Assembly (NCBI GenBank): GCA_009774735.1
Contig: VSOH01000121.1
Location: 1 to 5,314, forward strand
Direction of reading: 5' to 3'
Source of the DNA: Clostridiales bacterium
Lineage (GTDB): Bacteria > Bacillota_A > Clostridia > Oscillospirales > Acutalibacteraceae
DNA: 5,314 nucleotides
The translations under genes were made by a program, and so were the position numbers. The notes below the pieces were generated by a model, which was not told where the DNA came from, did no database searches, and saw nothing but the letters and a program-made list of their open reading frames with translations. Positions within the stretch are counted from its first letter, which is position 1; each line of letters begins with the position of its first letter. This document shows positions 1-4,592 of the stretch, one piece after another.

Positions 1-37
1 TTACAGATGAGGCCTGTTTCACTGTTTTTTCAGGCAT
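1..37 (-). CDS. possible start of a further minus-strand gene, cut by the window edge
   Basis: An ATG at 37-35 opens a frame of 12 complete codons (reading MPEKTVKQASSV) that is still open at the window edge. The same frame is open upstream as far as a TAG at 82-80, and no better start is visible there. The ribosome binding site is weak: a GGAAAA lies about 13 nt before the ATG and nothing closer resembles Shine-Dalgarno. It lies just beyond the terminator of the DUF975 gene, where a new transcription unit could start, but I see no clear promoter. The stretch is too short to recognise a product and may simply be non-coding. Confidence 0.2.
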   Translation of the reverse strand, partial: MPEKTVKQASSV

Positions 38-81
38 GTTTACATATTTTTTCCAGCCTAAACTGCTGTCATAATTATTCT

Positions 82-132
82 ATTAAATAAAAATCAGACG
101 TGGTACATTTTAAGCACCACGTCATTGATTTT
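82..132 (-). terminator. intrinsic terminator of the glyQS-DUF975 unit
   Basis: An 8-bp perfect stem (97-104 with 116-123, core GACGTGGT/ACCACGTC) has an 11-nt loop. After a 2-nt bulge the stem continues through A/T pairs (about 90-96 with 126-132). On the minus strand the stem is followed by a T-rich run, TGATTTTTATTT, ending near 85. It begins immediately after the TAA of the DUF975 gene (136-134), so it should end the transcript that carries that gene. Confidence 0.85.
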
Positions 133-133
133 A

Positions 134-1285
134 TTATTCATTTTCTTCGTTTGAAACATAATCTGTCGGTGTTTCAAATGTCTGTTCTTCAAAAGCATTC
201 TCTGCAACATTATTCTGCTGAGGCTGCGGAGTATCATTCGATTGATCAGTATAATAATAGCTTCCTTCATTTCCCTGATTTCCGCTTTGAGGAGGTGCAT
301 AATAATAATCACTTGCACCGGGAGAAGGTGCCGTATAACCATATGCAAAGCCGCCATTATTACCAACAGTTCTTTCATCAAATGACTTAAAATCATCAGG
401 TGTAATTCTGCCGTTCTGCAAGGCTCTCATACGGAAATTCTCGTAATACAAAGCCCTGGTTGTATTAATATACGGAAGAACATAAATGGAAGCAATGCCA
501 AGCGTAACAATTGTAAGCAGATACCACGGAATAAAGCTTAATTCCAAAATGAAAAGCTCTGTTCTGTTGCCTGCTACCAATTTCTTTGAAAGTCTGATAG
601 CCTCTGTCGGTTTAAGATTAGGATTATCACTCATAATTTCATTTGTAAAATATGAGCTGTAATAGAATATAATACCGGGTACAATAAGCAGTATTGACCA
701 CAAAACGATAAAAATCTGTCTTAGAATAACCACAAGCAGCTTTTTCAGATAGGTATCATTAAAGGAATTTTTAAAAATTCCTGCAAGCTCCTTGCCAAGT
801 GCAAAAGGCTCATCAGAACTTTTGCGCACAAGTGACAAATACATTCCTGCCAATGTAACGAGAAGCGGCATAAAAACAATGCCCGCTAAGGATGTTACAC
901 CACCGATGCCTCTGCCCATCAGCCCGCCGAGAAAAGCATTAATCCCCCCCGCTTTATTAATGGAAAGCTGTGTGATTTCAGGTGATGACGAAGTACCGTC
1001 AAATTCAAAATCATCTATAGGATTATCATATTCATAACCACCGTCAAAATCCTCGCCGAAATCACTGTAATAATCATAAAACTCATTATAACCGCCTTTG
1101 TTGTCATTGAAAAACTCAAAGTCGTTTTTATCAAAATAGTAATTATAATTATTAGCAATATTAAAACCGACGCTCATATTGGCAAGTGAAACTACAATAA
1201 ATGTAACAAGAAATATATAAAAGACTTTGCCTTTTATAATATTCTTTGCCTGCTGTTTAACGAGGGCTCTGTTAATATAATTCAT
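134..1285 (-). CDS. DUF975 family integral membrane protein with low-complexity loop and tail
   Basis: This 383-residue protein matches the DUF975 pattern as I remember it. The N-terminus carries a basic QQAKNIIKGK segment before a membrane helix (about 21-41). A second helix runs about 128-152. The conserved core is at about 183-282: a long hydrophobic stretch with SILLIVPGIIFYYSSY, then DNPNLKPTEAI, a basic segment, LELSFIPWYLLTIVTLGI and a PYINTTRALYYE ending. I count four hydrophobic segments. The biochemical function of the family is not known to me; a role in the envelope is only inferred. Two regions look unusual: residues 45-98 are rich in Tyr, Asp, Phe, Asn and Gly and sit between helices 1 and 2, and the tail (about 305-383) is rich in Gln, Asn, Pro, Gly and Tyr with two YYY runs. 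The ATG is supported by AGAGGA (1295-1290) four nt upstream. It starts 14 nt after the glyQS stop with no terminator or promoter between, so cotranscription is likely. Family call is fairly sure; function is unknown. Confidence 0.88.
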   Translation of the reverse strand: MNYINRALVKQQAKNIIKGKVFYIFLVTFIVVSLANMSVGFNIANNYNYYFDKNDFEFFNDNKGGYNEFYDYYSDFGEDFDGGYEYDNPIDDFEFDGTSSSPEITQLSINKAGGINAFLGGLMGRGIGGVTSLAGIVFMPLLVTLAGMYLSLVRKSSDEPFALGKELAGIFKNSFNDTYLKKLLVVILRQIFIVLWSILLIVPGIIFYYSSYFTNEIMSDNPNLKPTEAIRLSKKLVAGNRTELFILELSFIPWYLLTIVTLGIASIYVLPYINTTRALYYENFRMRALQNGRITPDDFKSFDERTVGNNGGFAYGYTAPSPGASDYYYAPPQSGNQGNEGSYYYTDQSNDTPQPQQNNVAENAFEEQTFETPTDYVSNEENE

Positions 1286-1299
1286 AATGTCCTCTTTTC

Positions 1300-2682
1300 T
1301 TAAAACTCAAGCTTTGACTCAATAAATGCAACTAACTCGCTGACAGGAATTCTGACCTGCTCCATTGTATCACGGTCGCGAACGGTTACACAACCATCCT
1401 CTTCACTGTCAAAGTCATAAGTAATGCAGTATGGAGTACCGATTTCATCCTGACGGCGGTATCTTTTACCGATTGAACCCGCATCATCAAAATCAACATT
1501 GAACTTTTTAGCAAGAGTACTGAAAACCTCTGTTGCCTGCTCGCTGAGCTTCTTTGAAAGCGGAAGCACTGCAGCTTTGAATGGTGCAAGCACAGGGTGG
1601 AAATGCATAACAACTCTTGTGTCATTCTTTTCTGCGTCAATTACTTCCTCATCATAAGCCTCGGTAAGGATAGCAAGGAACAAACGCTCAACACCAAGTG
1701 ACGGCTCAATAACATAAGGAACATATCTTTCGTTATTAACCTGGTCAACATACTCAAGATTTTTACCGCTGGTGTTAATATGCTGTGTAAGGTCATAGTC
1801 TGTTCTGTCAGCCACACCCCAAAGCTCACCCCAGCCGAATGGGAAATTATATTCAAAGTCAGTTGTAGCCTTTGAATAGAAGCAAAGTTCATCAGGGTCG
1901 TGGTCACGGAGTCTGAGGTTTTCTTCCTTGATACCGAGTGAATAGAGCCAGTCACGGCAGAAGCCTCTCCAATAATCAAACCACTCTAAGTCTGTACCCG
2001 GCTTACAGAAAAATTCAAGCTCCATCTGCTCGAACTCACGAACACGGAAAATGAACTTACCCGGTGTAATCTCATTTCTGAATGACTTGCCAATCTGTGC
2101 CACACCGAAAGGAATTTTCTTTCTTGTAGTTCTCTGCACATTCTGGAAGTTAACAAAAATACCCTGTGCAGTTTCAGGTCTGAGATAAATTTCGTCCTTA
2201 GCATCCTCTGTGACACCCTGGAAGGTTTTGAACATAAGGTTGAACTGACGGATATCAGTAAAGTTGTTGGCACCGCAGTTCGGACAAGGAATGCTATGCT
2301 CCTTGATATAAGCAGCCATTTCCTCATTGCTCCAGCCTGCAACATTTGTACCGTCAAAGTTTTCAATTAAATCGTCTGCTCTGTGTCTTGTTTTACAATC
2401 GCAGCAGTCCATAAGCGGATCAGAGAAACCGCCAAGATGACCTGATGCAACCCAAGTCTGCGGATTCATAAGAATAGCACTGTCAAGACCTACATTATAT
2501 GGATTTTCCTGAATAAATTTCTTTCTCCACGCCTTTTTAATATTCTCTTTAAGCTCAACACCCAAAGGACCGTAATCCCATGTATTTGCAAGACCGCCGT
2601 AAATTTCAGAGCCTGCATATACAAAACCTCTGCCTTTAGAAAGTGCAACAAGCTTTTCTAATGTTTTTTCACTGTTAAGCAT
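1300..2682 (-). CDS. glyQS: glycyl-tRNA synthetase, single-chain class IIA type
   Basis: Charges tRNA-Gly with glycine using ATP in the cytoplasm. The complete 460-residue chain is normal for the bacterial homodimeric enzyme (the type also found in archaea and eukaryotes) and unlike the separate alpha/beta subunits GlyQ and GlyS. Visible landmarks: an N-terminal GRGFVYAGSEIYGG and WDYGPLG (about 17-41); a Cys pair C93-x2-C96 and a second pair C133-x2-C136, resembling a four-Cys zinc site in the insertion; LRPETAQGIF (167-176); class II motif 2 at FRNEI to FEQMELEFF (201-225); motif 3 at EPSLGVERLFLAIL (326-339); and a C-terminal anticodon-binding domain (about 360-455) with DDAGSIGKRYRRQDEIGTPY. 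The start is fixed by GGAGGA (2696-2691) eight nt before the ATG. It has its own promoter at 2747-2719 and is insulated from the upstream gene by a terminator. The next gene follows after 14 nt. No frameshift or missing motif is seen. The symbol glySA or glyS is sometimes used for the same enzyme. Confidence 0.97.
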   Translation of the reverse strand: MLNSEKTLEKLVALSKGRGFVYAGSEIYGGLANTWDYGPLGVELKENIKKAWRKKFIQENPYNVGLDSAILMNPQTWVASGHLGGFSDPLMDCCDCKTRHRADDLIENFDGTNVAGWSNEEMAAYIKEHSIPCPNCGANNFTDIRQFNLMFKTFQGVTEDAKDEIYLRPETAQGIFVNFQNVQRTTRKKIPFGVAQIGKSFRNEITPGKFIFRVREFEQMELEFFCKPGTDLEWFDYWRGFCRDWLYSLGIKEENLRLRDHDPDELCFYSKATTDFEYNFPFGWGELWGVADRTDYDLTQHINTSGKNLEYVDQVNNERYVPYVIEPSLGVERLFLAILTEAYDEEVIDAEKNDTRVVMHFHPVLAPFKAAVLPLSKKLSEQATEVFSTLAKKFNVDFDDAGSIGKRYRRQDEIGTPYCITYDFDSEEDGCVTVRDRDTMEQVRIPVSELVAFIESKLEF

Positions 2683-2718
2683 ATTATTAGTCCTCCGTTA
2701 TAATAATATATTTAATTT

Positions 2719-2747
2719 ATTTTACGATATTTACAATAATAAGTCAA
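2719..2747 (-). promoter_or_regulatory. sigma-A-type promoter of glyQS
   Basis: On the minus strand TTGACT (2747-2742) and TAAAAT (2724-2719) are separated by exactly 17 bp. This is the best match to a vegetative -35/-10 pair in the gap between the upstream terminator and glyQS. Transcription would start near 2712, leaving a leader of roughly 30 nt that contains little beyond the GGAGGA ribosome binding site. No room remains for a T-box or other riboswitch. The start point is predicted, not measured. Confidence 0.8.
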
Positions 2748-2790
2748 CAGCAATTCATAAAAATAAAACTGACTTAAACAAATCATTGCA

Positions 2791-2835
2791 CAAAAAAATA
2801 CAGCAGTGTTTAATTATCTCTGCTGTATTTTTATA
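2791..2835 (-). terminator. strong intrinsic terminator after the G5/3D-like gene
   Basis: A perfect 13-bp stem (2794-2806 with 2820-2832, core ATACAGCAG/CTGCTGTAT) has a 13-nt loop. On the minus strand the hairpin ends in TATTTTTTT, a classic T tract, and it starts about seven nt after the TAA at 2841-2839. The plus strand also shows CTGCTGTATTTTT, so it could work both ways, but no plus-strand gene reads into it. It separates the wall-protein gene from the glyQS promoter. Confidence 0.92.
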
Positions 2836-2838
2836 CTG

Positions 2839-4041
2839 TTACCAGTTTACATATATATCAATTGTTCCGTATGCACAGCCGCAGTCATACACCTTTGCAG
2901 GACCGAGAGAGGTCATCAGTGTAGTACCTTTTTTCATATAGGAGGTATTGGCTGCAACACAGATATAGCCGTCGCCATCTCTTATGGTACCGTCCTCTGC
3001 AACATGTCTGCCGGGAATATTCAGACCGTTGCCCGGAAGCACCTTCTGAGAATAATAGGTTTCTCTGTGACCATTGTAATAAACAACGCCCTTAAAAGCG
3101 GTTAACGGATTGCTTGACACATTATATCTTTCACTGTACTGTAATGTAATATTATCACTTACATCTGTGCTTTTTGCTTTTGTGCCTACATTTACAACCT
3201 GATTAACAGGCTCTTTAATGGTCTTACGGCTGAGCTCAGTTTTACCGTCTTCCTTACCGTTAACATATTTAAACACATAGCTGACCTCATCTACACCATT
3301 GACACCTTTGGTTAAAATCTTTTCGGTGCCGATGTTCATAGAGCTATCATTCTGCTTTCTGGTTTTGAAAGAAATATTCTCTTTCTTTTCAACAGTTTTA
3401 TACTCAACACGATATACGGTGACTGCCATATTATCCTTAAGCTCGGTATTCAATGATGGCTCTGTATAATCGTCTGCACCAAGGCTGATGCCTGCAAGCG
3501 TTAACAGGTCATTAACTGTGCCCTGATACACTGCGTACTTAGTTGAGGTATTGTCAACTGTCAATGTAACTGATTTTGCAGACTGAAGTGTAATCACCAT
3601 ACCGTCTTTAATAGAATCAGTCAGCTCATAATTTGCTTTCAACTTGCCATCTGAGCTGATGCCAAGCTCGTTCAGTGCTTCACCCACTGTATCTGCATAA
3701 ACAGAATAGCTGTTTATTGCACCGTCAAATTCAATATTCACATTATTGAGTTTGTCAATCCTGATAACACTGCCCTCACTGCCTGTAAATGCACTGATAT
3801 CAAGTTTGTCACTATCAGCTAAAGTGATATTTGCCTGTGACAAGATTTCGATTGGTTCCGTTTCATTCGTTGTAACTACAAAGCTATCGTTGTCAATCTG
3901 AATTTCAACATTGTATTGGCTAACAAGACCTGCGAATGCGGTTGTAGCAAAAATACCGATTGCAACAATAAAAGCAATTACTGCTGTAAGGACTGCACGG
4001 CTTAAGCCCTTAAGTCCGCCAGCATTTGATTGGTTTATCAT
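2839..4041 (-). CDS. secreted cell-wall protein with DUF348-like repeats, G5-like domain and divergent 3D-type C-terminus (YabE-like)
   Basis: This 400-residue protein begins with a basic end and a hydrophobic segment (about 15-37) ending in TTAFA, so it is exported as a signal peptide or signal anchor. Three DUF348-like repeats follow (about 41-95, 100-152 and 156-210), recognised by the pattern hydrophobic strand, short turn, TVGEALNELGIS or TVNDLLTLAGIS, then KDGMVIT or KDNMAVTVYRV. A G5-like domain (about 211-288) starts YKTVEKKENISF and ends EPVNQVVNVGTK. The C-terminal domain (about 312-400) resembles the 3D fold, with YICVAAN, SLGPAKVYDCG and GTIDIYVNW. This order is that of YabE/Rpf-like proteins, thought to bind or cleave peptidoglycan. 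Two 3D-type aspartates are visible (D386, D395), but the first is replaced by AAN at 363-365, so enzymatic activity is uncertain. The start is supported by AAAGGAG (4054-4048) six nt upstream. The gene is alone between a strong promoter and a strong terminator. Domain architecture is fairly sure; hydrolase function is an inference. Confidence 0.87.
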   Translation of the reverse strand: MINQSNAGGLKGLSRAVLTAVIAFIVAIGIFATTAFAGLVSQYNVEIQIDNDSFVVTTNETEPIEILSQANITLADSDKLDISAFTGSEGSVIRIDKLNNVNIEFDGAINSYSVYADTVGEALNELGISSDGKLKANYELTDSIKDGMVITLQSAKSVTLTVDNTSTKYAVYQGTVNDLLTLAGISLGADDYTEPSLNTELKDNMAVTVYRVEYKTVEKKENISFKTRKQNDSSMNIGTEKILTKGVNGVDEVSYVFKYVNGKEDGKTELSRKTIKEPVNQVVNVGTKAKSTDVSDNITLQYSERYNVSSNPLTAFKGVVYYNGHRETYYSQKVLPGNGLNIPGRHVAEDGTIRDGDGYICVAANTSYMKKGTTLMTSLGPAKVYDCGCAYGTIDIYVNW

Positions 4042-4166
4042 CTTAATCTCCTTTGTCTTCGAAATATTAGGTTATTCAGTTTCTTTAACTCCTAATATTC
4101 AGTGGAATTATCCACTAAACAGAAAGTAAATTTTTTCTGCTTTACACTATTATTTCCCCGAGCGCT
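4042..4166 (-). promoter_or_regulatory. structured 5' leader of the G5/3D-like gene
   Basis: The predicted transcript has about 125 nt before the ATG. In reading order it holds three hairpins: 4139-4134 with 4125-4120 (CAGAAA/TTTCTG, 8-nt loop); 4116-4111 with 4106-4101 (AGTGGA/TCCACT, 4-nt loop); and 4099-4091 with 4071-4063 (AATATTAGG/CCTAATATT, perfect 9 bp, 19-nt loop). The last stem ends nine nt before the AAAGGAG ribosome binding site. The first hairpin can compete with another pairing (4145-4141 with 4130-4126, GTAAA/TTTAC). No known riboswitch consensus was recognised, including c-di-AMP (ydaO), c-di-GMP and T-box types. None of the stems is followed by a T tract, so any control would act on translation or stability rather than termination. 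Confidence 0.5.
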
Positions 4167-4170
4167 TGCC

Positions 4171-4198
4171 ATTATATCACAAATGCATAAGTTGTCAA
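4171..4198 (-). promoter_or_regulatory. near-consensus sigma-A promoter of the G5/3D-like gene
   Basis: On the minus strand a perfect TTGACA (4198-4193) and a perfect TATAAT (4176-4171) are separated by 16 bp. A TGA directly before the -10 adds an extended -10 element (TGnTATAAT). Transcription should start around 4166-4164. It is the strongest-looking promoter in the window. The unusual closeness to consensus suggests high basal expression or control by other means, such as the leader or a repressor. Confidence 0.88.
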
Positions 4199-4218
4199 CA
4201 AATCAAAGTTGAGTTTTT

Positions 4219-4233
4219 TGTGCAATGTGCACA
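4219..4233. promoter_or_regulatory. dyad TGTGCA-ATG-TGCACA upstream of the promoter
   Basis: A perfect 6-bp inverted repeat with a 3-bp spacer is centred at 4226, about 28 bp upstream of the middle of the -35 and roughly 60 bp upstream of the predicted start of the G5/3D-like transcript. The symmetry and position would suit a dimeric DNA-binding regulator. It is not followed by a T tract and I do not recognise it as a known operator. A chance palindrome cannot be excluded from one sequence. Confidence 0.3.
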
Positions 4234-4339
4234 GGTTTGTAATTTTAATTATTAAGACAAAATTAAGACTTATCAATATCTTGTGGTTCTAACTTTTAAC
4301 GCTTTAGCACGTGATTAATTTTTTTTGTGAAATCGTTAG

Positions 4340-4375
4340 AAAAGTACTACAAAATTCTTACATTTTGTAACTTTT
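4340..4375. repeat. imperfect 14-bp inverted repeat (hairpin)
   Basis: Arms TACAAAAT (4348-4355) and ATTTTGTA (4362-4369) pair perfectly around a 6-nt loop. After a 2-nt bulge (4346-4347) the stem extends by AAAAGT (4340-4345) with ACTTTT (4370-4375). The result is 14 base pairs, almost all A/T. It lies in gene-free DNA about 140 bp upstream of the -35 of the G5/3D-like gene. Neither side has a clean T tract, so it is not called a terminator. Confidence 0.6.
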
Positions 4376-4377
4376 AT

Positions 4378-4396
4378 TATTTTTTAGTAAAAAATA
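4378..4396. repeat. perfect 9-bp-arm palindrome with one central base
   Basis: The arms TATTTTTTA and TAAAAAATA surround a single G at 4387. It lies just beside the hairpin at 4340-4375. Made only of A and T, it may arise from composition alone, but the symmetry is exact over 18 of 19 bases. It could be a protein-binding site or a bend; no function is visible. Confidence 0.5.
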
Positions 4397-4479
4397 TACT
4401 ACATATTGATAAAAGCACGGGTTTTCCATATACTTGACCCCATATTTAGATTAAGAAAAAAACCTCTTGATTTTTAGCC

Positions 4480-4525
4480 AAAACAAGTAAAAAGCAGTGT
4501 TTTCCTAATGAATACACTGCTTTAC
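4480..4525 (-). terminator. intrinsic terminator of the upstream membrane-protein gene
   Basis: A perfect 10-bp stem (4491-4500 with 4514-4523, AAAGCAGTGT/ACACTGCTTT) has a 13-nt loop. On the minus strand it is followed by CTTTTTACTTGTTTT, an interrupted T-rich tail. It lies about 70 nt after the stop codon at 4595-4593, so it should end the transcript arriving from the right edge of the window. Confidence 0.85.
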
Positions 4526-4530
4526 CGATT

Positions 4531-4580
4531 GTATATAATCTATATATCTATATATTATTACATTATATATTATATTATTT
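4531..4580. repeat. low-complexity AT tract in the 3' untranslated region
   Basis: About 50 bases made almost wholly of A and T, with TATA and ATT/ATA units and a tandem TATATAGA pair on the minus strand, lie between the stop of the membrane-protein gene and its terminator. It reads as slippage-prone simple sequence. Nothing coding is visible in it. Confidence 0.6.
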
Positions 4581-4592
4581 AAAACTATTATA

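Larger units (their letters stand above)
4200..4478. other. AT-rich gene-free stretch with several inverted and direct repeats
   Basis: No plausible gene is seen on either strand here. The stretch holds a direct repeat ATTAAGAC at 4251-4258 and 4262-4269 (11-bp period), long-distance arms TTCTAAC (4287-4293) and GTTAGAA (4335-4341), a CACGTG palindrome at 4308-4313, an imperfect hairpin at 4340-4375 and a near-perfect palindrome at 4378-4396. It also contains long T and A runs. No terminal repeats or target-site duplications mark it as a recognisable mobile element. It is either regulatory DNA for the downstream gene or decayed sequence. Confidence 0.5.

Noticed and set aside
12..35. Small hairpin GCCTG (12-16) with CAGGC (31-35) near the left edge
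   Set aside because: Five base pairs with a 14-nt loop is weak, and it overlaps the possible start of a further gene; no T tract follows in a useful position.
100..390. Plus-strand open frame opposite the DUF975 C-terminus, and a minus-strand shadow at 94-396
   Set aside because: His/Gln- and Met/Leu/Ile-rich translations are antisense and out-of-frame products of the low-complexity tail; no promoter or ribosome binding site supports them.
792..1037. Plus-strand open frame antisense to DUF975
   Set aside because: No independent coding evidence; it lies wholly opposite the conserved membrane protein.
1386..2366. Three open frames of 84-126 codons on the minus strand inside the glycyl-tRNA synthetase gene
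   Set aside because: They overlap a full-length, clearly conserved synthetase in another frame and have no recognisable domains or ribosome binding sites of their own.
2806..3105. Plus-strand open frame beginning in the terminator hairpin and running antisense to the G5/3D-like gene
   Set aside because: It starts in the terminator loop, lacks a ribosome binding site and is opposite a well-supported gene.
3911..4129. Plus-strand open frame covering the signal-peptide end and leader of the G5/3D-like gene
   Set aside because: It is antisense to the signal peptide, and the hydrophobic look is a by-product of that region; no start signals are seen.
4042..4166. Reading the leader as a c-di-AMP (ydaO) riboswitch because it precedes a wall-protein gene
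   Set aside because: The GGGGTGAATCC-like core remembered for that class is absent and the leader looks too short.
4408..4450. Possible insertion-sequence end around the GACCCC word
   Set aside because: No matching opposite terminal repeat, no target-site duplication and no transposase remnant are visible in the window.
2794..4523. Shared AAACACTGCT word in the terminators at 2791-2835 and 4480-4525, as a possible dispersed repeat
   Set aside because: The match is only about 10 bases within otherwise different hairpins, so chance or convergent terminator composition explains it.
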